Positions 24,765-33,827 are shown, counted from the stretch's first letter. The stretch: 64,000 nucleotides of DNA from Vagococcus allomyrinae (GCF_017829975.1 NZ_JAEEGA010000012.1:116994-180993), one strand, 5' to 3'. The notes: generated by a model not told the origin, from the sequence alone. Program-made: numbers and translations.

Positions 24765-24977
24765 ATGACATATTTTAATTTTGGGTCAAAAATTAAATCA
24801 GCACGAATAAAAAAAGGCTTATCACAAAAAGATTTAGCTGATGGGCTTTGCACCCAAGGCTTAGTTAGTAAAATCGAAAAAGGAGAGGTTATTCCAAACG
24901 CCTTGCTTTTAAAAGACCTTTGTTTAAAACTTACTGTGTCGATCGACTTTATCCTTGCAGATGATGTACTCAATTAA
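24765..24977 (+). CDS. Single-domain XRE regulator (Rgg/PlcR-like N-terminus only)
   Basis: 70 residues; GAGGA lies eight bases before the ATG. The whole protein is a helix-turn-helix domain (GSKIKSARIKKGLSQKDLAD, then GLVSKIEKGEVIPN) of the sort that begins Rgg/PlcR peptide-responsive regulators, but the TPR part of about 220 residues is absent. No continuation was found in another frame downstream, so it is either a true mini-regulator or a 3'-truncated gene. Confidence 0.75.
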   Translation: MTYFNFGSKIKSARIKKGLSQKDLADGLCTQGLVSKIEKGEVIPNALLLKDLCLKLTVSIDFILADDVLN

Positions 24978-25071
24978 ACCTGCAAACAACATTTAAAGCT
25001 CTGAAGAGCCATGCCTAAATCAACTATTAAGTCGTTCGTTTTATTGCCTCTTGACTGGCTAATTAACTCAA

Positions 25072-25117
25072 AAAAGGCCTCAGCCCCCTCAATCAGCGGG
25101 TTCTGTGGCCTTTTTAT
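25072..25117 (-). terminator. Terminator of the dga operon
   Basis: AAAAAGGCC pairs with GGCCTTTTT, with inner CAG/CTG and CCC/GGG pairing; on the minus strand a run of six T residues follows. The last gene stops at 25131. Confidence 0.8.
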
Positions 25118-25130
25118 TCTATCCGATTCA

Positions 25131-25868
25131 CTACACTAAGCTTTTGACTATCTCAAACAATCTTTTAACATCCTCAGGACGAGTGTCTCCCGTAACTGGA
25201 TCGATGATTGAGCTATAAATGTGAGGAATGATCTTACTCACCCCAGCCTGTAAGGCAATGGCGACAATTTCTTCAAAGTTTGCTAAATCAATGCCACCAG
25301 TTGGTTCTAAGTAAAAATCATACTTGGCACAAGCTTCCGCAACGGCTTGGTATTCCTCTCGATGAGCCAGGCCCTTCATCGGGAAAAACTTAATTGAACT
25401 TCCTCCCATGTCTTTCAAAAGAGCGATCGCGGTCTCTATCGCCACTTCTCCTGCTGGCATCTGGCTACTTAAAGGACCTGTTGCAAGATTGACATAACCA
25501 ACACGGCCTGTTGGTGAAACCAAGCCATTAACAATTGTTTCCTTTTGACCTAGCAATGCTCTTGATGCCCCGACGCCGGTAAAAACCTGATTAACATGCT
25601 GGGGCTGCAAGATGCCGGAAATCCGCGTGACCATCTGACTTTGCTTGGGATCACCGGCACCTAAGCCGACAGATAAAGCATTATCAGTGGCTGCCTGGTA
25701 TAAGCTCATGTCGTTAACAGCCTCTTCATCCGACTGATAGTTCTTTGATAACACGCCTAAAATCGTAAATCCTTCAGCCGCTTCGTAGCAGGCTTTGGCG
25801 TTCTCAACAGAATTGGCTAAGACGTTTAAACTAATTTTATTCTGATAAAAATTTGGAACTTTTTTCAC
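25131..25868 (-). CDS. dgaF: 2-dehydro-3-deoxy-6-phosphogluconate aldolase (DgaF)
   Basis: 245 residues from GTG 25868, preceded by GAGGG; six further codons upstream lack a site. The sequence closely follows DgaF of Salmonella as I remember it (LSVGLGAGDPKQSQMV, QPQHVNQVFTGVGASRALLGQ, ALLKDMGGSSIKFFPMKGL, EPTGGIDLANF). Lys in SSIKFFP would form the Schiff base. It splits KDGP into pyruvate and glyceraldehyde-3-phosphate, the last step of D-glucosaminate breakdown. Last gene of the operon, four bases after dgaE. Confidence 0.93.
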   Translation of the reverse strand: MKKVPNFYQNKISLNVLANSVENAKACYEAAEGFTILGVLSKNYQSDEEAVNDMSLYQAATDNALSVGLGAGDPKQSQMVTRISGILQPQHVNQVFTGVGASRALLGQKETIVNGLVSPTGRVGYVNLATGPLSSQMPAGEVAIETAIALLKDMGGSSIKFFPMKGLAHREEYQAVAEACAKYDFYLEPTGGIDLANFEEIVAIALQAGVSKIIPHIYSSIIDPVTGDTRPEDVKRLFEIVKSLV

Positions 25869-25889
25869 TGATTTACCCTCTTTCACGAT

Positions 25890-26984
25890 TTATTCACCTA
25901 ATATCACTTGCAACCGCTGAATTATTTTGGCCATCTCCTGTTTGGTAACCGCCCTGACATCAAATTCAATGATGCCATTATTCCCTCGATAGTCTCTTGT
26001 GTAGATGGCTGGGCTTTGTGATTTTAGTTGGTCAATCACTTCTGCTGCTGTCACTTTTCCTTGGACCCTGACTTCTGCTCGGTAAATATCTCGTCCTGCT
26101 CCATCTTGAATGATCGCCGCTGTTAATTCTGGAAACTGATTGAGCTCTGCGACAAAAGGTAGTAATCGTTCTTTGATTGATTGACCAGATTCACTGCCCT
26201 CTTTGACAAAATTCTCAAGTGCTTGGGTCAACCCTAATATGTTGTCTTTGCCAATCTTCATGGAACGACCCATTCCTTTGCTTTGGAGACGAATCCATTC
26301 AACAAAGGGCTTTCTTCCCAAAACCAAACCGGAACTTGGGCCTTCTATGGCCTTGGCACCACTATAAATCACTAAATCCGCTCCCTGATGATAGTATGAA
26401 GTTAGCTCCTCTTCGGCAGCTGCATCGACAATCAACGGTAGGCCGTGCTTTTTCGCCACTTGAGCTGCTTCCGACACTGTTAGCATACTTTTTTGCACAG
26501 TATGATGGCTCTTAATGTAAAGGATGGCAGCGGTTTGTGGGGTGATCATCATCTCCAAGTGACTAGTTGAGCACATATTGGCGTAGCCCGCTTCAACTAA
26601 CTGACCACCCCCTTGAGCAATCATCACCTCCACAGCGGTACCATAGTCCACATTATGCCCTTTTGGCATGACAATCTCACGTCGTTCAAAGCGGTTATCA
26701 TAAGGATGATACAGGTGATAACGATCCCCCTGTCCAATCACCGCCGCGATGGATTGAGCAATCCCGGCTGATGCACTGGCAACAATCACCGCCTCTTCCA
26801 CAGCTAATAATTCAGCAATATAGGCCCCAGTTCGCTCAACTAATTCACTCATCTCAAAAAAACAGTCACCAGCCATAGCTTGCGTCTCCTGAACACTTTT
26901 AGCTACTTTAGATACGCCTAAAATCGTCATTTTACCTGAAGCATTGATGACTTCTTTTAAGCCATATTTCTCATATATGGTCAT
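25890..26984 (-). CDS. dgaE: D-glucosaminate-6-phosphate ammonia lyase, PLP enzyme (DgaE)
   Basis: 364 residues of the SelA-like fold-type I PLP family. YSGAKAIEGPSSGLVLGRK contains the PLP-binding Lys. Length and start (YGLKEVINASGKMTILG) are those of DgaE proteins. It removes ammonia from D-glucosaminate-6-phosphate to give KDGP, the substrate of DgaF encoded next to it. It follows the EIID gene by 15 bp and is part of one operon with the PTS. Confidence 0.93.
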   Translation of the reverse strand: MTIYEKYGLKEVINASGKMTILGVSKVAKSVQETQAMAGDCFFEMSELVERTGAYIAELLAVEEAVIVASASAGIAQSIAAVIGQGDRYHLYHPYDNRFERREIVMPKGHNVDYGTAVEVMIAQGGGQLVEAGYANMCSTSHLEMMITPQTAAILYIKSHHTVQKSMLTVSEAAQVAKKHGLPLIVDAAAEEELTSYYHQGADLVIYSGAKAIEGPSSGLVLGRKPFVEWIRLQSKGMGRSMKIGKDNILGLTQALENFVKEGSESGQSIKERLLPFVAELNQFPELTAAIIQDGAGRDIYRAEVRVQGKVTAAEVIDQLKSQSPAIYTRDYRGNNGIIEFDVRAVTKQEMAKIIQRLQVILGE

Positions 26985-26999
26985 GCTTTTCCCCTCTAA

Positions 27000-27845
27000 C
27001 TATAATATTCCTAGCAATGCGCCAATAATACTGACAATCACGATCGTTGAAATGATCACGCCGTAGCGCGGCCCTTTTTTCAACATGTAATAATAAATGA
27101 TAAAGACCGCACTTAAAGGTAAAAGCCCCTTCAAAATTTGATCTAATATTTCTTGAAAGACAATCGTCGCCCCACCGGGAACTACTAGCTCCATCGGACT
27201 GGATATATTGACATAACTGGCTGATAAAGCCCCCATCATCATCATTCCCAGAACATTAGCCGAGTAGATCACCTGTTTGATTTTACCGTCTTGCAGCAAT
27301 GAAATAATCGAATTTCGCCCTAAGGTGTAACTTTTATTGATCAATACCCAACTGATATACATGGTAATCGCCGTATATAGTACTAAAGGGGCGATCCCTG
27401 CGATCATACTGCCAGTTTTAGCCATAGGAATAAAAATTGAAATGATGATCGGCATCAGGGCCGCCCAGATAATCGAATCACCAATTCCAGCTAATGGTCC
27501 CATTAACCCAGTTTTGATCGACGTAATAGCCATATCACTAATGTCAGCACCATTGGCTTTTTCTTCCTCCATCGCTAAACTGATGCCTTGAATGGACGAG
27601 CCGATCGTTCCTTCCGTATTAAAAAAGGCTAAATGACGTTTCAAGGCTGTTCGTTGAGCTTCTTCATCATCATGATACAGTTTTTTGATCGCCGGAATCA
27701 TCGACGCACAAAAGACCAAGCTTTGAAGTCGTTCATAGGAGTTGGATAGTTCACACCCTAATTGATAAATCCAAAACGATTTACTGAGATCTTTCTTCGT
27801 TAATTTTTTTGACGTTAAGACGTTTGTTTCTGGTACACTAGCCAT
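27000..27845 (-). CDS. dgaD: Mannose-family PTS EIID component (DgaD)
   Basis: 281 residues; the N-terminal SYERLQSLVFCASMIPAIKKLY and GLMGPLAGIGDSIIWAALMP motifs are typical of EIID of the mannose/sorbose family. The C-terminus carries membrane helices (about residues 135-185, 205-225 and 255-280). It forms the membrane complex with EIIC, whose gene overlaps its start by one base. Within this operon it should import and phosphorylate D-glucosaminate. Confidence 0.93.
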   Translation of the reverse strand: MASVPETNVLTSKKLTKKDLSKSFWIYQLGCELSNSYERLQSLVFCASMIPAIKKLYHDDEEAQRTALKRHLAFFNTEGTIGSSIQGISLAMEEEKANGADISDMAITSIKTGLMGPLAGIGDSIIWAALMPIIISIFIPMAKTGSMIAGIAPLVLYTAITMYISWVLINKSYTLGRNSIISLLQDGKIKQVIYSANVLGMMMMGALSASYVNISSPMELVVPGGATIVFQEILDQILKGLLPLSAVFIIYYYMLKKGPRYGVIISTIVIVSIIGALLGIL

Positions 27846-28594
27846 TAGACAGCCTCCTCCTTTGTTCCTAAATTCCTAACTAAAAATGCCACACAAAGAC
27901 CGATAATCGCCACAGCCATAACTTCGGCACCAAAATACATAACGGCGACAAAGCCGATAAAGAAATAAGGCAACAGTTCTTTTTTGCCGATGACCATTAA
28001 GGTTAAAGCAAACCCGAGGGCAGGTAAAATGCCTCCCATGACTTCAAAGCCGTGCATCAATTGAGTCGGAATAATGTCTAAAATTTTAGTCACCACTGAT
28101 TGGCCAAAATAATTGGCCGCAAAAACTAATGGAAAACGAATAACAAAGCCAGCCGCTGCTGGGTAAATAAATGCTGCACGATAAATTCCACGATAGTTTA
28201 ACTCTTCTGCATACTTATCAGCCATGTGAACCCAAGTGGCATTGACCGTGCGTCTTAATTGATCCATAAAAACCCCTAAAACCCCAAAAGGAACAGCCAA
28301 AGCAATCGCCGCCTCAGCATTCATGCCCACTCCTAAAGCGATCGGAATGGCAATCGCTGAAGCCAGAGCTGGGTCACTAGGTACATTCCCACCTGGTGTG
28401 GAAGTCACCCCTAAATAAACCAACTGGATACCAGCTCCAATAATCATCGCCTCAGCGATTTTCCCCGTTGCTAAACCAGCGATCAATGCGGCGCAAAGGG
28501 GTTGGGATAACATTCCTGAAAAGGTGTAACCAAATCTTAAACGAGCAAACCAATAATAAAGCCCCATGACAATCGAAATTCCTAAAACTCCCAT
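27845..28594 (-). CDS. dgaC: Mannose-family PTS EIIC component (DgaC)
   Basis: 249 residues, almost entirely hydrophobic, with the family motifs GAGIQLVYLGVTSTPGGNVP and PSDPALASAIAIPIAL. It forms the sugar channel with EIID. It lies 42 bp after the EIIB gene. Confidence 0.93.
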   Translation of the reverse strand: MGVLGISIVMGLYYWFARLRFGYTFSGMLSQPLCAALIAGLATGKIAEAMIIGAGIQLVYLGVTSTPGGNVPSDPALASAIAIPIALGVGMNAEAAIALAVPFGVLGVFMDQLRRTVNATWVHMADKYAEELNYRGIYRAAFIYPAAAGFVIRFPLVFAANYFGQSVVTKILDIIPTQLMHGFEVMGGILPALGFALTLMVIGKKELLPYFFIGFVAVMYFGAEVMAVAIIGLCVAFLVRNLGTKEEAV

Positions 28595-28636
28595 TTCTTT
28601 TCCTCCTATTTATTTAACTAAAAATCATCTAATCGA

Positions 28637-29131
28637 CTATAAAGAATGATACTTTTCAATTAACTTAGACATCTCAATCGGATTGTCTTCTGGGATTGCT
28701 TGAAAGAAAACCTTGATGCCTTTATTTAGTAAATGATCTAAGACCTCAATATCACCCGCGGACAAATTGATGTTTTTTAAGACATTTTTGCGATCTGGCC
28801 CACCGCCTAAACCGCCTACTTGAATATCTTTCGTGATAATACCAGCATCAACCATAGCCCCAACGGTTGGTAAATCCGGCACTAAAAACAAGACTTTTGA
28901 ATTTGAACTTGTTCCTGCCTGCCAATAACTTATGGCACTTGCCACACCATAGGTTTTGACCTCAACCCCTGGAGGCGCCGCCATCAAATAAATACTTTTT
29001 AAAAATTCATCCTTTTCCAGTTCATCACTGACCACAAAAATTTCATTGGCTCCTGATTGTTGTAACCATTTTGTGACAACTTGCCCATGAATTAACCGAC
29101 TATCTACGCGACATAATACAATTTCTGACAT
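28637..29131 (-). CDS. dgaB: Mannose/sorbose-family PTS EIIB component (DgaB)
   Basis: 164 residues. RVDSRLIHGQVVTKW holds the phosphorylated His at residue 15, the standard position in EIIB of this family. It passes phosphate from EIIA to the sugar. The gene lies 22 bp after the EIIA gene and before EIIC. Confidence 0.93.
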   Translation of the reverse strand: MSEIVLCRVDSRLIHGQVVTKWLQQSGANEIFVVSDELEKDEFLKSIYLMAAPPGVEVKTYGVASAISYWQAGTSSNSKVLFLVPDLPTVGAMVDAGIITKDIQVGGLGGGPDRKNVLKNINLSAGDIEVLDHLLNKGIKVFFQAIPEDNPIEMSKLIEKYHSL

Positions 29132-29153
29132 ACTAAAACGTCCCTTCTATCTT

Positions 29154-29555
29154 CTAATTAATTTTTGGTATTTCTAAAATAACGTTGTTAGCCTGAGAAG
29201 CAGCCAATAATTCCTGTCCCGTGCTCTCTGTAAAGGGAGCTGTTTGCTTCATAATCGCCTCTAATAATAAGGCTGTGTTTAGCCCTGAAATGGCTAAGAT
29301 CTGATACTCTCGCGACAATCGCAATGCCACATTACTGGTAGTACCGCCTTTAATATCCGTTAAAATAAGTAACTGATCTGACCAAGTCAATGCTTTGATC
29401 CTTTGATCCACTCGTTCGATGTAGTCGTTTAAATTATCCTCTGGAGCTAGTGGCACTTCATAAACCTCTTCCACAGCCCCAACAATCATCTTGATGCTGG
29501 CTAGTAAATGTTCTCCCCAACCACCATGGGTTAAGATTAAAATCGGTTGTCTCAT
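29154..29555 (-). CDS. dgaA: Mannose-family PTS EIIA component (DgaA)
   Basis: 133 residues. LILTHGGWGEHLL carries the phosphorylated His near residue 10, and LTDIKGGTTSNVA is the second EIIA-Man motif. First gene of the operon, immediately behind a sigma-54 promoter. Confidence 0.92.
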   Translation of the reverse strand: MRQPILILTHGGWGEHLLASIKMIVGAVEEVYEVPLAPEDNLNDYIERVDQRIKALTWSDQLLILTDIKGGTTSNVALRLSREYQILAISGLNTALLLEAIMKQTAPFTESTGQELLAASQANNVILEIPKIN

Positions 29556-29593
29556 TCATTTTTCCCTCCTTCCAACTTTCCATACTTTTATAT

Positions 29594-29612
29594 AAGCAAT
29601 AAGCGTGCCAAC
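29594..29612 (-). promoter_or_regulatory. Sigma-54 (-24/-12) promoter of the dga operon
   Basis: On the minus strand TTGGCACG-N4-TTGCTT (29611 down to 29594) matches the sigma-54 consensus exactly in both the GG and GC elements. It lies about 40 bp before the EIIA start and next to a sigma-54 activator gene. The sequence that follows, ATATAAA, is shared with the promoter at 57251-57268. Confidence 0.93.
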
Positions 29613-29641
29613 TAATCTGTCACATTCTTTAATCAATACAA

Positions 29642-29667
29642 AAAAGGCTAGTCAATCACGACTAACC
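29642..29667 (-). terminator. Terminator of the dgaR gene
   Basis: GGCTAGTC (29646-29653) pairs with GACTAACC (29660-29667) with one G-T pair; six T residues follow on the minus strand. The hairpin includes the stop codon of dgaR and separates it from the sigma-54 promoter. Confidence 0.7.
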
Positions 29668-32484
29668 ATAGAGTAATTCGTAGATATATTTAATTTCCAA
29701 AGGGGAAAACTGAATGCCATATGACACTTCCAGCGGACGAAAGGCCATTTTTATGACAGATGCTTCATCTGGCATATCCTTATATGACACTTCATATTCT
29801 GTCATATTATAAGAATTGTCGATGACTAAGCGTTCAATGGTGCAACAACAGTGAATTAAAAAGCGCAACATGATCTTATCGTCTCCTTGTAGCCTTAATT
29901 GACTGTCAATCCCTTTATAGATCTCTTTCACCTCCACTGTCAACCTTTGTGGATTTAAGACGTTAATGTAATTGGTAATCGCTTCGACCGACAGCATTTG
30001 CATGTAACGCTGAGAAACATCTCGCTTGATTTCCAAGTTGTCTTGCTTGGTCAAGTCAAAGCCAAACAAGAACAATAAGCGTTCGACCCCTTTTTCCGAG
30101 AACAGTTCCTCCAGTGAAATAAAGGGAATATCGGGAATTTCCGTCGGCATATTGCCAACAATTCCCACTAATCGTTCATCTGGAAAAACATACTGATGAA
30201 TCTTCTCAATACTTTGAATCTCCTTATTCTCTAAGGTCACTATCCGAATATTCGTCAGAATTTCTTCTTTAAAGGTTTCAATCAACAGCTTTTCGATTTT
30301 AATCGCCGTCCCTAACCCAGTCATACAAGAGACAATGATGACCCGCCGATCGTTAAATTGCCCTCTTTTACACAGTGATGTTTCGTGGTTCTTTTCATTC
30401 ATAATTGGCAATAAGTAGTTAAAATCCGTGGACTCATACAATACTTCTCGGGAAAGCTCCAACAAGGTCAGTAAATTGATGTTTTTAATTAAAAGGACTT
30501 CCATCTCAAATTCTTCACTTATCAAATTGCCAAAATAAACTAAGGAGCCAATGTCCACCAAGAGTATCAAGCGTTTATAAGGCAACGATCGAACGGTTGC
30601 TCGCAATTTTTCAAGGGTATCTTCGACCGACTGATAAATCGGCATGTCGATTGACTTTAGTAAATTAGTAGCAAATAAAGTATTACAATACTCCACCATA
30701 CTCGTCGCAGTCGTTTCCCCATGCGCAATCACCACAATGCCACAATCTTTGTCTTTGACCCCATTATTTTGCTCCAAAGTCAATTTTCTTAACAACAAAC
30801 CAAAGTAAGTTACTTCAGTTTTGGGAAACGCCAGATTAAACAGGTCAGAAAGATAGTCGACAATTTTAGCTGCCAACTGATAATTTTCCATTTTTCCTAA
30901 CATCAGTTGACTGGAATACTCATAGAAATCATCATCAGGCACTTCGATAAAGATCAACGTTGCATAGAGATGCTTCGACATGATTTGCTTTAACTGTTCA
31001 CTTAATTGAAAACCGGTCTCCTTTTCGATAAACTGACAGACTTGTTCAATCTTTTTAGTAAAGCTCTCATCCATTTCTCGCATTAAACTTTTAGGTGTCT
31101 GTTCTTCACTAAAGAGCTGCATATCGTATAACTGTTCCAATTTTTTCTCCAAAATAAAAGCCGTTTCCGTTTCGGGAATATTACTATTTTTGAGGTTTGA
31201 ATACTCTCTTAACAGAAAGCGATAAAACAGATCCTCTTCAAACGACTCTTGCTTTAAGTAAAGCTGACCGTGAGAACTATCATTACCTGTCTGAATGACA
31301 ATCTCATTTCCCTGCAACAATTTGTTAACAATCAACATATCATTGGCATCTTTTTCCACTTTTTCTGGTTCGCCGTGAACCTTATCAATGATTAAGTCAT
31401 CTTGAGAATTCATTTGTTTCAAATAGCTTTGAGCACAAATAAACTGAACCTCAGACTTCATCTGACCAACGTTGCCACTATACTGTTTAAAAATAAAATG
31501 TTCCACAATTTTATGAGAGACCACCATATTTTTTTTAATCCGATTGCTCTCATTTTGAAAAAAGCTAAGAACCAATTGAATCTTCTCATTGATGGGGCGT
31601 TCATTTAAACTTGGTAAGGTAATCGCCACTGGGATTCGCCTTAAAAAGGTGCGTAAAAAAGTGTGCTCAAAAGGTTCTGTCGTTGCAAATATAAACCGAA
31701 TAGTCACTTTGCGCATTGCCACATCGCCAACTCGCGAAAAATAGCCCTTATCCAATATGGTAAATAGTTTTTCTTGCCCCTCACTAGGCAAGCGATGGAC
31801 TTCATCTAAAAAAAGAAAGCCTTTGTCGGCACTTTCAACTAAGCCTAGTCGATCTGACTCGGCACCAGTAAAGCTCCCTTTTGCATAGCCAAAAAGCTGA
31901 GAGGTTAACAGCTCTGGGTTATTATAATATTCTGCACAGTTAAAATAAACAAAAGGCGTTGCCACACCAAGATAGTCATCGTAAGACTGATGCAAAGCTT
32001 CCGCAATCGCAGTTTTCCCAACACCAGATTCACCACCGATCAATAAATTAAGCCCATTAGGTGGATACAATACAGCCGCTTTCATTTTTTCAATACTTGA
32101 TTTCAAACTACCCTCACTGCCGATAATTTGAGCAAAAGCCTGTTGGTCATTTTCTGCTGATACTGGCAGGTCGACTAATTCTTCAGGAAAAAGCGTCTGA
32201 TTAAGCTCAGCCAATGACATAAAATAAACTGGCAAAGTTTTTTCAAACTCTTCCTCTAATATTTTTTTCTCAAAAAATAGCACCGGTCGCGATTTAATCT
32301 TAATCACTTTCTTCTCAGCAACTAATTGGTTTAAATCCTGACTAATCGAATTTCTTGCTATTGCCAGACTCTCACTAAGCTCAACAGCCGTAATCCCCTT
32401 TGTTAACTCGTCAGACTTCCTGTCACTAAGTAGCTGCCTCGTTTTCAACTCAACATCAACTAACACTTTCTCGATGCGCCTCAT
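29662..32484 (-). CDS. dgaR: LevR/DgaR-type sigma-54-dependent PTS-regulated activator
   Basis: 940 residues from ATG 32484 (GGGGGGA upstream; MRRIEKVL is the usual family start). Order: winged helix-turn-helix (about 5-70), AAA+ sigma-54-interaction domain with Walker A GESGVGKT (151-158), GSFTGA loop (203-208) and Walker B FLFLDE, then a PRD domain, an EIIA-Man-like domain (VIAHGETTATSM), an EIIB-like segment and a C-terminal PRD. It would be activated or repressed by PTS phosphorylation and drive the dga operon. The sigma-54 contact loop reads GSFTGA instead of GAFTGA. Confidence 0.93.
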   Translation of the reverse strand: MRRIEKVLVDVELKTRQLLSDRKSDELTKGITAVELSESLAIARNSISQDLNQLVAEKKVIKIKSRPVLFFEKKILEEEFEKTLPVYFMSLAELNQTLFPEELVDLPVSAENDQQAFAQIIGSEGSLKSSIEKMKAAVLYPPNGLNLLIGGESGVGKTAIAEALHQSYDDYLGVATPFVYFNCAEYYNNPELLTSQLFGYAKGSFTGAESDRLGLVESADKGFLFLDEVHRLPSEGQEKLFTILDKGYFSRVGDVAMRKVTIRFIFATTEPFEHTFLRTFLRRIPVAITLPSLNERPINEKIQLVLSFFQNESNRIKKNMVVSHKIVEHFIFKQYSGNVGQMKSEVQFICAQSYLKQMNSQDDLIIDKVHGEPEKVEKDANDMLIVNKLLQGNEIVIQTGNDSSHGQLYLKQESFEEDLFYRFLLREYSNLKNSNIPETETAFILEKKLEQLYDMQLFSEEQTPKSLMREMDESFTKKIEQVCQFIEKETGFQLSEQLKQIMSKHLYATLIFIEVPDDDFYEYSSQLMLGKMENYQLAAKIVDYLSDLFNLAFPKTEVTYFGLLLRKLTLEQNNGVKDKDCGIVVIAHGETTATSMVEYCNTLFATNLLKSIDMPIYQSVEDTLEKLRATVRSLPYKRLILLVDIGSLVYFGNLISEEFEMEVLLIKNINLLTLLELSREVLYESTDFNYLLPIMNEKNHETSLCKRGQFNDRRVIIVSCMTGLGTAIKIEKLLIETFKEEILTNIRIVTLENKEIQSIEKIHQYVFPDERLVGIVGNMPTEIPDIPFISLEELFSEKGVERLLFLFGFDLTKQDNLEIKRDVSQRYMQMLSVEAITNYINVLNPQRLTVEVKEIYKGIDSQLRLQGDDKIMLRFLIHCCCTIERLVIDNSYNMTEYEVSYKDMPDEASVIKMAFRPLEVSYGIQFSPLEIKYIYELLYG

Positions 32485-32834
32485 GATATCCCCCCATTGA
32501 TTCTCCATAGTGATTACAATATAGCACACCTACTCATTTTTTCATAAAAAAATTCAAAGGTTGCTGGGACTTGTCTTGTACGGACTAGTAAGGATCTATA
32601 CAACCCTGTATTATGCTGAACATCATTTTCTAAATTTTCGTGCTCTCTGTTTTAAGTGAATTATTATCGATAGCTAGTGGTAAACTCCTAGGGGGGCTCA
32701 TCCTTAGTTTGAAGTATTGGGATTAAGTTTTGAATTCGGTTTTCCACACCTTCATCGTTCGCCAAGAACTAAATCAAGTACTTGAAAAGTAATTGTTTCA
32801 TGTTAAAATTAGCTCATAAAGGAGGTTAGACGCT
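32485..32834. other. Intergenic region without a gene
   Basis: 350 bp. Likely promoter of the following antitoxin gene: TTGAAA (32781-32786) and TAAAAT 16 bases further on, just before the AAAGGAGG site. Otherwise nothing recognised. Confidence 0.45.
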
Positions 32835-33068
32835 ATGACGACATCATTAAATATGATTCAAAATCAATTAGTCTCTATCAGTGATTTGAAGAAAGCACCC
32901 ATGACCTTTGTCGAAAAAGCACAGAAATCCAAAGACGCTGTTTATATTGACGTCGCTGTTTTATTGGATACAGACACCTATAGCGCATTTCTTCATCAAT
33001 ATCAAGAGTTGATTGAAGAAATTACTCGACTAAATGAAAAATTAACCTATATAACAGCCGAACAATGA
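32835..33068 (+). CDS. Antitoxin, Phd/RelB-like, without an intact toxin
   Basis: 77 residues behind AAAGGAGG. ISDLKKAPMTFVEKAQKSKD is a Phd/YefM-type DNA-binding start, and VAVLLDTDTYSAFLHQYQEL the following strand-helix. The stretch that would read KGKPVYV in relatives is altered (DAVYIDVAVLLD), suggesting a small deletion. The toxin gene that should follow is broken (33091-33303), so this antitoxin has lost its partner. Confidence 0.65.
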   Translation: MTTSLNMIQNQLVSISDLKKAPMTFVEKAQKSKDAVYIDVAVLLDTDTYSAFLHQYQELIEEITRLNEKLTYITAEQ

Positions 33069-33090
33069 CTTCACACAAATACTATGTTGC

Positions 33091-33303
33091 TATGTGATAA
33101 AGAAGTTAGAGGGACACAAATCACTCAAAGCTTGACTTCACTTGAAGATGAATGGTCTTAATTTTCCCAAAGTGATGGATATGACTACTGGTAAGCAATT
33201 ATCAGGTAAGCTTCATCGATGTCATGAGATGAAGCAAAAGCGTTTAGGTCTCCGAATCATTTTTCGAGAAGGCACTTCCGATAATACCATCGACGTCAAT
33301 TGA
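33091..33303 (+). pseudogene. RelE-family toxin remnant
   Basis: Pieces of a RelE-type toxin remain in different frames: VIKKLEGHKSLKA at 33094-33138, then VMDMTTGKQLSGKLHRCHEM and KRLGLRIIFREGTSDN, up to a stop at 33301-33303. Frame changes and an early stop mean that no full toxin can be made. Confidence 0.6.
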
Positions 33304-33539
33304 AAAGCATGGGCTTTTTATTGCGACAAGACAAGAATTGGGGAAAAATAGATGACCTCATCTACGAAATCCGTTCTCAACACAGCCACAACCTTCAGCA
33401 AGTGTGTTATTTCCATGTTCAAGGCAATCACTTTATTATCACTCATGGTTTTACCAAAAAAACCCAAAAAACACCACTCGAAGAAATCACGCATGCCATC
33501 CAATGCGACAACACTATTTTGATCAAGAAGGAGGGTCTT
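33300..33539 (+). pseudogene. HigB-type (Gp49 family) toxin, 5'-truncated and fused in frame to HigA
   Basis: The frame IDDLIYEIRSQHSHNLQQV, then FHVQGNHFIITHGFTKKTQK, is the C-terminal two thirds of a HigB/Gp49-like toxin. The normal N-terminal third is missing: the sequence joins the RelE remnant at about 33300. The toxin stop codon is also lost and the frame runs on into the HigA-like antitoxin. A functional toxin is unlikely. Confidence 0.65.
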
Positions 33540-33542
33540 AAT

Positions 33543-33827
33543 ATGTCCAATAGTATCAATGACTTAATCACAGAATACAGTCGTAATAAAGAATTTGCTG
33601 ATGCATTCGAAAAAGAAAATCGACGCCTAGATTTTGCTGTATTATTATCCGAGTTTCGACATGCTAACGGTTTGACTCAACGACAAATGGCTGAAAAAGT
33701 AAGAAAACCACAATCTACTATTGCCAGAATTGAAAATGGTAATATGAATCCAAGCCTTCAGCTAATGCAAGAAATTGCCGAAGCCTTTAATCAAAAGCTA
33801 GACATCCGATTTGTCCAAAAAAGTTAG
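33543..33827 (+). CDS. higA: HigA-like XRE antitoxin
   Basis: 94 residues from ATG 33543, which has its own AAGGAGGG site although the frame is open from 33300. The C-terminal XRE helix-turn-helix (RHANGLTQRQMAEKVRKPQS, then IARIENGNMNPSL) is intact, as is the N-terminal part that would bind HigB. With the upstream toxin broken, it is an orphan antitoxin that may still act as a repressor or protect against related toxins. Confidence 0.8.
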   Translation: MSNSINDLITEYSRNKEFADAFEKENRRLDFAVLLSEFRHANGLTQRQMAEKVRKPQSTIARIENGNMNPSLQLMQEIAEAFNQKLDIRFVQKS

